A stretch of DNA of 64,000 nt, taken from positions 1 to 64,000 of the forward strand of contig CAZZCG010000003.1 of assembly GCA_964653145.1 (NCBI GenBank). The letters are read 5' to 3'. The stretch is from Pseudocalidococcus sp964653145 (lineage in GTDB: Bacteria; Cyanobacteriota; Cyanobacteriia; Thermosynechococcales; Thermosynechococcaceae). Below, piece after piece: positions 52,911 through 62,126 of the stretch (within the stretch, counting starts at the first letter, position 1; each line of letters starts with the position of its first letter). The notes under the pieces were generated by a model that was not told the DNA's origin, did no database searches, and saw only the letters and a program-made list of their open reading frames with translations. A program made the translations under genes and the position numbers.

Positions 52911-55178
52911 TTATCCTACTGAGATGATGCGAGCCAGGAAGAATGCCCACGTTGTGGCAATCCCTCCTAACAAGTAGTGGGCAACCCCAACGGCCCGACC
53001 TTGAATAATGCTCAAAGCACGGGGTTGAATCGCCGGAGCCACTTTCAGCTTGTTATGGGCCCAAACAATGGACTCAATCAGCTCTTGCCAGTAGCCACGA
53101 CCACTAAACAGGAACATCAAGCTAAAGGCCCAGACAAAGTGAGCACCCAAGAACAGCAAGCCATAGGCAGATAGAGCAGAACCATAGGAACCAATCACCT
53201 GCGAGGCCTGGGCCCAGAGGAAGTCACGCAACCAGCCATTGATGGTGATCGCACTTTGGGCAAAATTCCCACCGGTAATGTGAGACACCGTTCCATCCGG
53301 TGAGACAGTACCCCAAACATCCGACTGCATCTTCCAACTGAAGTGGAAAATCACTACGGAAATGCTGTTGTACATCCAGAACAAGCCAAGGAAGACGTGA
53401 TCCCAACCAGAAACCTGGCAAGTACCACCCCGGCCTGGGCCGTCACAGGGGAACCGGAAGCCCAAATTGGCTTTATCGGGAATCAGACGAGAACTACGGG
53501 CAAACAACACACCCTTGAGGAGAATCAACACCGTCACGTGAATTGTGAAGGCATGGATGTGATGCACCATAAAGTCTGCAGTTCCCAGAACAATGGGCAT
53601 CATCGCCACTTTGCCACCGACCGCCACAATACCGCCGCCAAAAGCATAGCTAGCCGTGGCAGTTGCATTGGGAGCCGTAGCTCCAGGGGCCAAGGTGTGG
53701 ATATTTTGAATCCATTGGGCAAAAACTGGCTGGAGTTGAATCCCGGTATCCGAGAACATATCCTGGGGACGACCAAAAGCCCGCATCGTGTCGTTGTGGA
53801 CGTAGAGGCCAAAGCTGTGGAAGCCCAAGAAAATACAGACCCAATTTAAGTGGGAAATAATGGCATCCCGGTGACGTAAGACCCGATCCAAAAGATTATT
53901 TTGGTTCATCGCTGGATCGTAATCCCGCACCATATAAATTGCCGCATGAGCCGCACCACCGACGATGAAGAAGCCACCGAGCCACATATGGTGGGTAAAC
54001 AGCGACAACTGGGTCGGATAGTCGGTTGCCAAGTAGGGATAGGGCGGCATGGCGTACATGTGCTGAGCCACAATAATGCTCAAGGAGCCAACCATGGCCA
54101 AGTTAATCGCCAACTGAGCGTGCCAGGAGGTGGTCAGCACTTCATACAGACCTTTGTGACCTTCGCCAGTAAAGGGCCCTTTGTGTGCTTCCAACAACTC
54201 TTTGATGCTGTGGCCGATTCCCCAGTTGGTGCGGTACATGTGACCGGCAATGATGAAGAGGACGGCAATGGCCAAGTGATGGTGAGCCGTATCGGACAGC
54301 CACAGACCACCAGTGACGGGGTTTAAGCCACCTTTAAAGGTGAGGAAGTCTGAGTAAGCTCCCCAGTTAAAGGTGAAGAAGGGAATGACCCCTTTGAAAA
54401 CACCCCAGTCCACCTTGGGATAAAGCTCCGACATTAAGCTGGGATTGAGAATAAACTCATGGGGTAGCGGAATATCTTTGATCGGTACTCCCGCATCCAA
54501 CAGCTTGTTGATCGGTAAGGAGACGTGGATTTGGTGCCCAGCCCAACCCAAAGAACCTAAGCCAAAGAGGCCGGCCAAATGGTGATTAAGCATAGACTCC
54601 ACATTTTGGAACCATTCCAACTTGGGTGCTTTTTTGTGGTAGTGGAACCAACCCGCAAAGAGCATTAATCCAGCCATAACCAGGCCACCGATGGCCGTGC
54701 AATAGAGCTGAAATTCGTTGGTGATTCCAGAGGCCCGCCAGAGTTGGAACAGACCTGAGGTGATTTGAATGCCATGGAAGCCACCGCCGACATCGCCATT
54801 CAGAATGCCTTGACCAACAACGGGCCAAACCACTTGGGCACTGGGTTTAATTCCAGTCGGGTTGGCTAACCAAGCCTCATAGTTAGAAAATTTTGCGCCG
54901 TGGAAGTACATCCCGCTCAGCCAAACAAACACTACAGCCAGGTGGCCGAAGTGGGCGCTGAAGATTTTGCGAGATACATCTTCTAAGTCGCTGGTATGTG
55001 TATCAAAATCATGGGCAAGAGCATGGAGGTTCCAAATCCAGGTTGTGGTTTGGGGCCCTCTCGCCAAGGTGCGGTCGAAGTGTCCCGGTTTGGCCCACTT
55101 TTCAAAGGAAGTAGGAACCGGATCGCTATCAACGACGACCCTGACTTTTTTCTCTCGCTCCGGTGGACTGATTGTCAT
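52911..55178 (-). CDS. psaA: Photosystem I P700 apoprotein A1
   Basis: Core subunit of photosystem I, partner of PsaB, located in the thylakoid membrane. The 755-aa protein starts MTISPPEREKKVRVVVD at the ATG at 55178, preceded by GGAGAG; this is the usual cyanobacterial start, and the upstream in-frame start at 55202 adds eight extra residues. The FX ligands are in FPCDGPGRGGTCQ, and eleven transmembrane helices are present up to the C-terminal FFLARIISVG. First gene of the psaAB operon. Confidence 0.99.
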   Translation of the reverse strand: MTISPPEREKKVRVVVDSDPVPTSFEKWAKPGHFDRTLARGPQTTTWIWNLHALAHDFDTHTSDLEDVSRKIFSAHFGHLAVVFVWLSGMYFHGAKFSNYEAWLANPTGIKPSAQVVWPVVGQGILNGDVGGGFHGIQITSGLFQLWRASGITNEFQLYCTAIGGLVMAGLMLFAGWFHYHKKAPKLEWFQNVESMLNHHLAGLFGLGSLGWAGHQIHVSLPINKLLDAGVPIKDIPLPHEFILNPSLMSELYPKVDWGVFKGVIPFFTFNWGAYSDFLTFKGGLNPVTGGLWLSDTAHHHLAIAVLFIIAGHMYRTNWGIGHSIKELLEAHKGPFTGEGHKGLYEVLTTSWHAQLAINLAMVGSLSIIVAQHMYAMPPYPYLATDYPTQLSLFTHHMWLGGFFIVGGAAHAAIYMVRDYDPAMNQNNLLDRVLRHRDAIISHLNWVCIFLGFHSFGLYVHNDTMRAFGRPQDMFSDTGIQLQPVFAQWIQNIHTLAPGATAPNATATASYAFGGGIVAVGGKVAMMPIVLGTADFMVHHIHAFTIHVTVLILLKGVLFARSSRLIPDKANLGFRFPCDGPGRGGTCQVSGWDHVFLGLFWMYNSISVVIFHFSWKMQSDVWGTVSPDGTVSHITGGNFAQSAITINGWLRDFLWAQASQVIGSYGSALSAYGLLFLGAHFVWAFSLMFLFSGRGYWQELIESIVWAHNKLKVAPAIQPRALSIIQGRAVGVAHYLLGGIATTWAFFLARIISVG

Positions 55179-55202
55179 CGAGTCTCTCCTCTCTTTAGAC
55201 AA

Positions 55203-55648
55203 AGAAGGAACGAGTTCACTCTCTCCCCAGATACGGAACCTATCAATGTATCAATCAAGACTAAAAACAATCTTCAATGATCACGACAGACTAAGAACAA
55301 TGAAGCCCTCCGGGGGAGGAATGCTCACTTCAGAATTATAGAAGCCCGGTTCTCAGTTTGCCGATAATTAACAATATTTAAGATGCCTCAATATTCAAGG
55401 CTGGTCTGGCTTCGGGCCATTTTACAAATGCAGGTTTTGCGTCCAGATTGAAGTTCTTTATCGAGAATGTAACAAAACTTTATGAACCATTCCGCTAAAA
55501 GTTACAAACTATACAAGTGTCCAATGGATAAACCGGATCAATCCATGGGATTGATCAAATGAAGATTGGGATGACTCGTTAGTCGACTTGGTTTCGTTAT
55601 CCTGCAATCCACACTATATATACTCATGAATCTTGAGTTTAAGGCTGT
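55203..55648 (-). promoter_or_regulatory. psaA upstream region (long leader/promoter region)
   Basis: About 450 bp without a gene ahead of psaA. It contains GTTACA-type half-sites in both orientations (GTTACATT at 55466-55473 on the minus strand, GTTACAAA at 55501-55508 on the plus strand). These resemble half of the RpaB high-light element, but the paired repeat is not met. Between them on the minus strand TTGTAA and CATAAA are 17 bp apart, a weak promoter candidate. Long psaA leaders with light-responsive promoters are the rule in cyanobacteria. Confidence 0.4.
55536..55556. repeat. Perfect inverted repeat GATCAATCC-ATG-GGATTGATC
   Basis: Nine-base arms (55536-55544 and 55548-55556) around a 3-bp centre, lying about 93 bp after the stop of the SH3-like gene and about 360 bp ahead of psaA. 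It could be an operator in the psaA control region or a terminator of the upstream gene; the following bases on the minus strand are only weakly T-rich. Confidence 0.6.
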
Positions 55649-55999
55649 TCAACTCCCGAGGGACGGTCGCAACTGATAAATTCTCAAATTACCCGGCCCC
55701 AGACTCGATACAGGCCTCAGATAATAGCTGGCGATTTTGGCCCAGGGGCAGCCCTGTTCATCGTAGTCAATCTCTAAAATTTCGATTTCCCGGCCATTGC
55801 GGAGGGTATTAAGAATCGTGCCGTTGGGGGTAGTTCTCCCATCCAGGGGTGTGCCGTTGGAAGCCGTAACTTTAATGTTTTGCTCGGCCAGGCCTGGGAC
55901 AGCAATGATGAGCCAGGTGGGCGGGGAATGGCGGCAAGTTAGGCAGGGAGCTAATTCAGGACATTGTCTAACCAGTGGGTCGAATGGCCACAACCCCAT
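55649..55999 (-). CDS. Small protein with bacterial SH3-like domain
   Basis: A 116-aa protein. Residues about 42-92 fit an SH3b domain (VTASNGTPLDGRTTPNGTIL, NTLRNGREIEILEI, GCPWAKIASYYL), the kind that often binds peptidoglycan or mediates envelope contacts. The N-terminus (QCPELAPCLTCRHSPPTW) has a cysteine cluster and a weakly hydrophobic segment but no convincing signal peptide, so the start may be wrong. Divergent from the lipoprotein gene, with the two 5' ends about 90 bp apart. Confidence 0.6.
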   Translation of the reverse strand: MGLWPFDPLVRQCPELAPCLTCRHSPPTWLIIAVPGLAEQNIKVTASNGTPLDGRTTPNGTILNTLRNGREIEILEIDYDEQGCPWAKIASYYLRPVSSLGPGNLRIYQLRPSLGS

Positions 56000-56086
56000 A
56001 GCGGTAAAATAGCATACGAATGGGCCAGCAGCACCAGCCCTGAGCCGCCACCAGGCCAGAGTCTCCAGTCTTTCCGGGAATCCCCC

Positions 56087-57952
56087 ATGAATCTATTCCG
56101 CCAGTTGTTTGCCTTTGGTCGTTTAAATAATGTTTTGCACCAAATGGGTTGCGTCGGCATCCTCCTCTGTCTTGTGCTGGGAGTTACGCTAACCAGTTGC
56201 CAGGCCAGGCCCTCTGTCACCACTACCGCCATCCCCACAGCCAAACCGATTGCTGCGGCTAATTTAAGTGAAGTGTCGCCTCCGGTTGCCCTGGAAGAAC
56301 TCAATGAATGGGCGGACCAATACCAGCCTAAGGTGGAAATTCTCAGTCCAAGCCCCGAGGAGCTTTTAAGTGATACTCAAGTTGCCGTGCAGGTGGCCGT
56401 CAATAACCTAGGGATTTTTCAAGAACCGAAAACTGGCCTGGGGCCCTACTTGCAAATCTCGGTGGACAACCAGGCCCCGCAAATTACCTACACGACTGAC
56501 CAACCGATCACCTTTACCGACCTCACACCTGGGACCCATCTTATTAGAGTCTTAGCGGTTAAACCCTGGGGTGAAAGTTTCAAAACCGCCGGAGCCTATG
56601 CTCAAAGTCAGTTTCATGTCCTGACCCGTTCCGAGGAAAACCGCCCAAGCCCTAACCTACCGCTCCTAACGGCTAACCAAACCCCCAATGGCATCGGTGC
56701 AGAACCCTTTTTACTCGATTTCTATCTCAGTAATGCCCCCCTCCACAGCATTGCTCAGGCCAGGGATGATGTTTCTGATTGGTACGTTAAAGCAACCATT
56801 AACGGCACCTCCTTCACGGTGGATCGCTGGCAGAGCTTTTATTTATCTGGCTTAAAACCGGGGAAAAACTGGATCCGCTTAGAATTACTGGATGACCGGG
56901 GGCGACCGATGGAAAATGGGTTTAATTCCGTGGCCTGGGCTGTGGACTATCAACCCAATGGTCAAGATGCCCGGTCGCGACTATTCCGGGGAGAATTATC
57001 GGCAAAATCTGTCCAGGGAAGTTTAAGTCCTAAGCTCGAGTCCAGTTTACCCCCCACTGTTATTCCTGAGCCTGAACCCACCCCCGAAGTTGAGGTTAGT
57101 CCAACCCCTGAGCCTGTTCAATCTTTGCCCATTGATCAGAGCCAGCCGGTGGTGGAAGAAGACATTGTCGAGATTATTGAAATTCAAGAGGCTTCAGAAC
57201 CAGAAATAACTCCCGAACCTACTGCAACCCCGAACCTACTGCAACCCCAACGCTCTTGGCGGAGTCTATTCACGAAAGAGTCAACGCCGACACCTGCCCC
57301 AAGCCCGGAATCAGAGGAATCAACCCCGGCAGAGCCAACTACCCGAGAAACCTCTGAATCTGAAGTTGAGATTGAAGTGATTGAAATTGAGGAGTTACCG
57401 GCCCCGCCACCCCAACGCTCTTGGCGAGACTTATTTAATAGAGCGACTAATCCAGAAAGCCCTGAGGTATCCGAACCTGACCCCATGGAACCCGCAACTG
57501 AAGTTAAGCCGAAGACATCCCAAGGGGCTGAACCCACCGAGATCACGGTGATGGAACCAGTTGAAATCGAGACCGTAGAGACCAGTAGTAAGCCCGAACC
57601 CCCACCAGCCCCGAAGAAAAGTTGGCGGGATTATTTTTCAAAAGCGACTCAACCGACTCCTGTCCCAGCGCCCACAGCACCTGAAATTAACCCAACTGAA
57701 CCCGCACTCAATCCAGGCCCCGACTCCACCACCACCCCGTCAGAAGCTCTAGATGAATTAATTCCCGAATCAGCCCCATCGGACTCCCCGGCCTGGTCGG
57801 AGATCTTAGCTCCGGTCACGATCCCCAAAGCCCAAACTCCACCCCCAGTCATCCAGGCCAAGCCTGAAGCGATTCAACTACCGAGTCGATATCGCCGGGA
57901 CAATCCAGAATCCAGCCCCCCAACGGATGATTTAACCGCCATCCCTGAATAA
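56087..57952 (+). CDS. Predicted lipoprotein with triplicated SWR(D/S)(L/Y)F motif in an acidic, Pro-rich tail
   Basis: A 621-aa protein from the ATG at 56087. A signal peptide ends in a lipobox (GVTLTSC, Cys at about 37), so it should be anchored in a membrane and face the periplasm. Residues about 70-310 look like two beta-sandwich modules (VEILSPSPEELLSDTQVAVQ; FLSGLKPGK-type turns). The remaining 300 residues are disordered, rich in Pro, Glu and Thr, and contain three repeats: PQRSWRSLFTKEST, PQRSWRDLFNRATN and PKKSWRDYFSKATQ. Each repeat is associated with an acidic strand-like stretch such as VEIEVIEIEELP. I do not recognise the family. It precedes nnrE-nnrD by 51 bp. Confidence 0.75.
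   Translation: MNLFRQLFAFGRLNNVLHQMGCVGILLCLVLGVTLTSCQARPSVTTTAIPTAKPIAAANLSEVSPPVALEELNEWADQYQPKVEILSPSPEELLSDTQVAVQVAVNNLGIFQEPKTGLGPYLQISVDNQAPQITYTTDQPITFTDLTPGTHLIRVLAVKPWGESFKTAGAYAQSQFHVLTRSEENRPSPNLPLLTANQTPNGIGAEPFLLDFYLSNAPLHSIAQARDDVSDWYVKATINGTSFTVDRWQSFYLSGLKPGKNWIRLELLDDRGRPMENGFNSVAWAVDYQPNGQDARSRLFRGELSAKSVQGSLSPKLESSLPPTVIPEPEPTPEVEVSPTPEPVQSLPIDQSQPVVEEDIVEIIEIQEASEPEITPEPTATPNLLQPQRSWRSLFTKESTPTPAPSPESEESTPAEPTTRETSESEVEIEVIEIEELPAPPPQRSWRDLFNRATNPESPEVSEPDPMEPATEVKPKTSQGAEPTEITVMEPVEIETVETSSKPEPPPAPKKSWRDYFSKATQPTPVPAPTAPEINPTEPALNPGPDSTTTPSEALDELIPESAPSDSPAWSEILAPVTIPKAQTPPPVIQAKPEAIQLPSRYRRDNPESSPPTDDLTAIPE
57213..57246. repeat. 17-bp tandem duplication inside the lipoprotein gene
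   Basis: The unit CCGAACCTACTGCAACC occurs twice without a gap (57213-57229 and 57230-57246). Because 17 is not a multiple of three, the copies are read in different frames, and a change in copy number would shift the frame and remove the three downstream SWR repeats. Confidence 0.9.
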
Positions 57953-58003
57953 ATAAACCTTCAATAACTTAAAATAAATTGCCTCCAACCTGGACTTGCC
58001 TCA

Positions 58004-59608
58004 ATGGATTTAACAGTGCGGCCCGAAATCCTCCCCTATGTGGTGACCGCCAACCAGATGGAGCAAATCGAGGCCTGGTTATTTGGGGCGGGGATGCCAG
58101 TGGCGGCCTTGATGGAAAAGGTTGGCCTATTAATTAGTCAACGGGTGCAAGTGCTATTTCCCCAGCCGCAATATCGTCAAGTTGGGGTTTTAGTTGGGCC
58201 TGGGCACAACGGGGCTGATGCTTTAGTGGTAGCTCGGGAACTACACCAAGCTGGATATCAAGTCACCATATTTCATCCCTTTACGCGCCGAAAAGAACTT
58301 ACGGGGGATCATGCCTACTATGCTGCCAGCTTGGGGATTCCCTTTGCCAGTAATGTGGCTGAACTACAACGGTGCGACTGGTTACTGGATGGGATTTTTG
58401 GCTTTGGCCTGGAGCGGGAACTCACTGATGAAGTTCTGAGTATGGTGCAAACCGTCAACATTTGGAATCGCTCAGTCGTGAGTATTGATGTCCCCAGTGG
58501 GTTACATACGGATTCCGGGGAGGTGCTGGGTGGGGCAATTAAAGCGAGTCATACCCTGTGTTTGGGCTTGTGGAAAGTGGGTTTACTACAGGATCATGGC
58601 CTGGCCTGGTGTGGCGAATCGGAACTAATTGATTTTGGACTACCCTTGGCGGCAATCCAATCGGTTTTAGGTTCCAATCCCAAACTTCAATGCCTAACGC
58701 CCCAGACCATCGCCAGTTACCTTCCCTTGCAACGGCCCCAGGCCACCCATAAATATCAGCAGGGCCATTTACTCCTTGTTGGGGGTTCTAAAACCTATGG
58801 TGGAAGTATTCTCTTAGCAACGGTTGCGGCTAAATGTACTGGCATTGGGATGCTGTCCGTGGCGGTACCTGAACGGTTCCAAGACTTGATTTTGAGCCAG
58901 GCCCCGGATGTGTTAGTGATTCCCTGCCCAGAAACCCCAGAGGGAGCGATTGCTAAATTTCCGGAAACACTGGATTTAGAACGCTTTGATGCGATTGCCT
59001 GTGGGCCTGGGTTAACGATCGCGGCTGATGGTGTTGTTCGACAAGTGTTAGAGACTGACATCCCCCTAGTGTTAGATGCTGATGCTCTGAACATTTTGGC
59101 CCAGCTTGATCCAGTGCAGTCCCTCTCTCAACGGAAAGCCCCAACCATCCTAACCCCGCACCCAGGGGAATTTCGCCGCTTATTTCCAATTAACCTGCAA
59201 TCTCAGGAATCTAATCCGATTGAAAACGATACACTCAATCCCAGCACCGCCTCCAAATCAGGAGTTCTGAATCGAATAGCCTTGACCCCCCAGGCTGCAA
59301 ACCAAACCGGGGCAATTGTCTTGCTAAAAGGGGCGCGATCCGTAGTTGCAACTCCCGATGGGCGGGCCTGGATCAATCGAGAAAGTACTCCCGGATTAGC
59401 TCGGGGTGGCAGTGGCGACATTTTAACTGGCCTGATTGGTGGCCTGCTAGGGCAAGTTCCTCCCCGAGAAGCAACATTGGCCGCAACCTATTGGCACGCC
59501 CAGGCCGGACGGCTCGCAGCAGAATCTCGGACAGTTTTGGGGGTTGATGCCTGGGAATTACGGAATTTCCTAACACCGATTCTGAAGCAATTAAAAAACA
59601 TCAACTAA
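58004..59608 (+). CDS. nnrD: Bifunctional NAD(P)H-hydrate epimerase / ADP-dependent dehydratase
   Basis: Repairs damaged NAD(P)H hydrates. Residues about 1-225 are the NnrE epimerase (YVVTANQMEQIEAWLFGAGM, VLVGPGHNGADALVVAREL, SIDVPSGLHTDSGEV); residues about 245-530 are the NnrD dehydratase of the ribokinase-like fold (GHLLLVGGSKTYGGS, DADALNILAQ, TPHPGEFRRLF, and the catalytic ARGGSGDILTGLIGGLLGQ). The fused arrangement is common in bacteria. The ATG at 58004 fits the N-terminus. It may share a transcript with the lipoprotein gene. Confidence 0.95.
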   Translation: MDLTVRPEILPYVVTANQMEQIEAWLFGAGMPVAALMEKVGLLISQRVQVLFPQPQYRQVGVLVGPGHNGADALVVARELHQAGYQVTIFHPFTRRKELTGDHAYYAASLGIPFASNVAELQRCDWLLDGIFGFGLERELTDEVLSMVQTVNIWNRSVVSIDVPSGLHTDSGEVLGGAIKASHTLCLGLWKVGLLQDHGLAWCGESELIDFGLPLAAIQSVLGSNPKLQCLTPQTIASYLPLQRPQATHKYQQGHLLLVGGSKTYGGSILLATVAAKCTGIGMLSVAVPERFQDLILSQAPDVLVIPCPETPEGAIAKFPETLDLERFDAIACGPGLTIAADGVVRQVLETDIPLVLDADALNILAQLDPVQSLSQRKAPTILTPHPGEFRRLFPINLQSQESNPIENDTLNPSTASKSGVLNRIALTPQAANQTGAIVLLKGARSVVATPDGRAWINRESTPGLARGGSGDILTGLIGGLLGQVPPREATLAATYWHAQAGRLAAESRTVLGVDAWELRNFLTPILKQLKNIN

Positions 59609-59702
59609 TCCTGAAGCGACCCCTGCGGAGATAGGTGATTTGGAGCAAATTCTTGGTAGTCGGTTGCAAGTACAGCCCTCAAGTTACTTGCATTTTTTGG
59701 GA

Positions 59703-60722
59703 TTACCGCTGCAGACTAAGCCGCTTACCCCACTCAAGGGCCGCCAACATACTTTCACACCTTGCAACCCCTTTTCCGGCAATATCAAAGGCTGTGCCAT
59801 GATCTGGGGATGTGCGCACAAAGGGTAAGCCAATCGTACAATTCACAGCTTGGTCGAAGGCCAGCATTTTGACTGGGATTAAGCCTTGGTCGTGGTAGAG
59901 AGCTAAGTAGGCATCATAAGCGGCGGGACAATTTCCATCCTTCAACCAGGCCTGGCCTGCGCCGACCCAAAGCGTATCCGGGGGAACCAGGCCAATGAGT
60001 TTAACCTGGGGATATTTAATTTTTATTGCCTCTAACCAATCCTGCATCCACTCAAACTCTTCCCGCCCTAGTTTGCCTTGTTCGCCGCTGTGGGGATTTA
60101 AGCCGGCAATCGCAATGCGCGGAGTTTCCAGGCCAAAATCGTTTTTTAGGGTTTTGATGAGTAATTCTAATTTTTGGGTGAGCAAGTCTGGAGTCAGGGC
60201 CTGGGGAACTTGGGCAAGGGGAATATGGGTTGTGGCTAAGAGTGTCCGTAAAATCCAACCGGTCTGGGGCGAGCGGGCGACAAAAAACATTCCCGTGGTT
60301 TGGCTGTGGCTAAATGTGCTTAACACTTCGGTTTGGCCTGGATACTGATAACCGGCCTGGTGCCAAAGTGCTTTACTGATGGGGCCTGTGACAATGCCAG
60401 CCACTTCCCCAGATAAGGCTAGATCCATCGCCGTTTTGAGATAGGTAAAACTTGCCCCCCCAGTATCGGAACTCGGTTGACCGGGGGTGACTTGAATTTC
60501 AGGCCAGGGATCCATGCACTGGAGTTGGCCTGGGTCAAAACAACCACAATCCAAATCTTGGAGAGTTTGATAGGTCGCCTCTAAAACAAATTGGCTCCCC
60601 ACAATCACCCATTCCGAGTCATCCAGAGAGCCAGCTTGCTTTAATCGACCTAATGCCTTGAGGATGACTTCCGGGCCAATTCCCGCCGGATCCCCGAGGG
60701 TAATCGCTAACCGAGATGCCAG
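59703..60722 (-). CDS. pdxA: 4-hydroxythreonine-4-phosphate dehydrogenase
   Basis: NAD-dependent step of the DXP pathway to pyridoxal phosphate. The conserved N-terminus (LAITLGDPAGIGPEVILKAL, then WVIVGSQ) lies upstream of the first GTG and must be translated. Reading back, no ATG, GTG or TTG occurs before the in-frame TAG that ends rpsA, but a CTG at 60722-60720 has a perfect AGGAGG (60731-60736) eight bases ahead. From this start the enzyme is 339 aa, normal for the family. Further motifs: VTGPISKALW, GLNPHSGEQG, YHDQGLIPVKM and RTSPDHGTAFDIAG with metal-binding His and Asp. Three bases separate the rpsA stop from this codon, suggesting coupling. Confidence 0.9.
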   Translation of the reverse strand: MASRLAITLGDPAGIGPEVILKALGRLKQAGSLDDSEWVIVGSQFVLEATYQTLQDLDCGCFDPGQLQCMDPWPEIQVTPGQPSSDTGGASFTYLKTAMDLALSGEVAGIVTGPISKALWHQAGYQYPGQTEVLSTFSHSQTTGMFFVARSPQTGWILRTLLATTHIPLAQVPQALTPDLLTQKLELLIKTLKNDFGLETPRIAIAGLNPHSGEQGKLGREEFEWMQDWLEAIKIKYPQVKLIGLVPPDTLWVGAGQAWLKDGNCPAAYDAYLALYHDQGLIPVKMLAFDQAVNCTIGLPFVRTSPDHGTAFDIAGKGVARCESMLAALEWGKRLSLQR

Positions 60723-60725
60723 AAC

Positions 60726-61730
60726 CTAGGCCTCCTGTAAAACTACTTCCTCTTCCACAGCCTCATCATCAGCCGTAGCAGCAACTTCCTCGTAGGATTC
60801 TTCATTGACAACGCCACCATTAAGGAGCGCTTCCTGTTGTGCCAATTGCTGTTGCCGATACTTTTCAGCCATTTCTTCCGCTTTTTCATAGACCAGTTGC
60901 GGATTCTTGACCATATCCCCCGGTTCTGGCTCCAGTTGCTTAGTGGAGAGGGAAATCCGACCCCGCTCCGCATCCAAGTCAATAATCATTACCTTGAGTT
61001 GGTCATTGACATTAAAGACGCTGTGGGGCGTATCAATGTGGTCATGGGAAATTTCGGAAATGTGCAGAAGACCGCTGACACCGCCGATATCAATAAAGGC
61101 CCCGTAGGGTTTGATGCCGCGGACAGTCCCAACCACAACTTCGCCCACTTCCAACTTATTCATCTTCCGTTCGACGAGGGCACGGCGATGGCTGAGAACC
61201 AGGCGATTGCGTTCCTCATCCACTTCCAAAAACTTCAGGGGCAGTTCTTCACCGACGAGTTCTTCTTTATTCACCCGCGTACTGATGTGGGATCCAGGAA
61301 TAAAGCCCCGCAACCCTTCAATCCGCACCAAGGCGCCACCGCGGTTTGTCGCAAAGACTTGAGAGCGCACCGTGGCATCTTCAGCTTGCAGTTGCCGTAC
61401 CCGTTCCCAGGCCCGCATGTATTCAATCCGGCGAATCGAGAGGGTGAGTTGCCCTTCTTCGTTTTCATCAGCCAGAATAAAAAATTCCCGAACTTCATTG
61501 GACTGCAACACCTCATCGGGGTTATCAATCCGGTTGATCGACATTTCTTGAATCGGGATGTACGCCGCAGTTTTGGCGCCAATGTCAATCAGTGCCCCTT
61601 TGGGTTCGATGCTAAAAACCGTGCCTGCCACGACATCACCGGGATTGAAGTGGTAATCGTATTTGTCTAAGAGGGCGGCAAAATCGGCGTGAGTAAACCC
61701 AATATCTACAGTTTTTTGCTGATTGACCAT
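60726..61730 (-). CDS. rpsA: 30S ribosomal protein S1
   Basis: The 334-aa cyanobacterial/plastid-type S1 has three S1 RNA-binding repeats, not the six of E. coli: GDVVAGTVFSIEPKGALIDI, the shorter second one at VRSQVFATNRGGALVRIEGL, and GEVVVGTVRGIKPYGAFIDI, followed by an acidic tail ending EEVVLQEA. The ATG at 61730 (MVNQQKTVDIGFTHADFAAL) is the family start; the upstream in-frame GTG-type extension to 61832 is unlikely. Its end carries the Shine-Dalgarno for pdxA. Confidence 0.97.
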   Translation of the reverse strand: MVNQQKTVDIGFTHADFAALLDKYDYHFNPGDVVAGTVFSIEPKGALIDIGAKTAAYIPIQEMSINRIDNPDEVLQSNEVREFFILADENEEGQLTLSIRRIEYMRAWERVRQLQAEDATVRSQVFATNRGGALVRIEGLRGFIPGSHISTRVNKEELVGEELPLKFLEVDEERNRLVLSHRRALVERKMNKLEVGEVVVGTVRGIKPYGAFIDIGGVSGLLHISEISHDHIDTPHSVFNVNDQLKVMIIDLDAERGRISLSTKQLEPEPGDMVKNPQLVYEKAEEMAEKYRQQQLAQQEALLNGGVVNEESYEEVAATADDEAVEEEVVLQEA

Positions 61731-62126
61731 GCGACTAATTTTTCGACTCCTTTGGGGTAGAGGACTTGAGAATTCCAAGGTATAGTCTATAACCAAGCTA
61801 GTTTGAAGCAACCGGCTGGCCAGCCCAGTCACTTAGGACGCGACTGGATGGATCTCTAATCTTAACCTTATTCTTGTCAAGACTTACAAGTCTGGGAAGA
61901 TTTTTTATTATTTATCTGGGAATATTTGCCCCGGATTCCACGGATTACTGCTAGTTGTAGAAAATCTTCCCTATCAAGCCCCTTCAATCCTGGAACTTAT
62001 AAGTAAGCACATGACTCAGTATCTCGCTGCATTATCTGAGCTTTAAGGTGTACTGATTCCTTGTCCGCCGCAAAAGATTCCCAATCATCCAGGCCATAAT
62101 GACCCAAATGCCTTTCAAGGGTTAAT
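61731..62126. other. Intergenic region between rpsA and the Ca2+/H+ antiporter gene
   Basis: About 400 bp. The part next to rpsA should hold its promoter; TATAGA and TATACC hexamers lie near 61780-61795 on the minus strand, but the -35 match is poor. The rest is AT-rich with no credible gene; the longest open frames are about 20 codons. Nothing RNA-like was recognised. Confidence 0.4.

Noticed and set aside
55460..55510. RpaB high-light element (HLR1) upstream of psaA.
   Set aside because: Only single GTTACAWW half-sites are present; the second half at the required spacing does not match, so I list the region only as a general control region.
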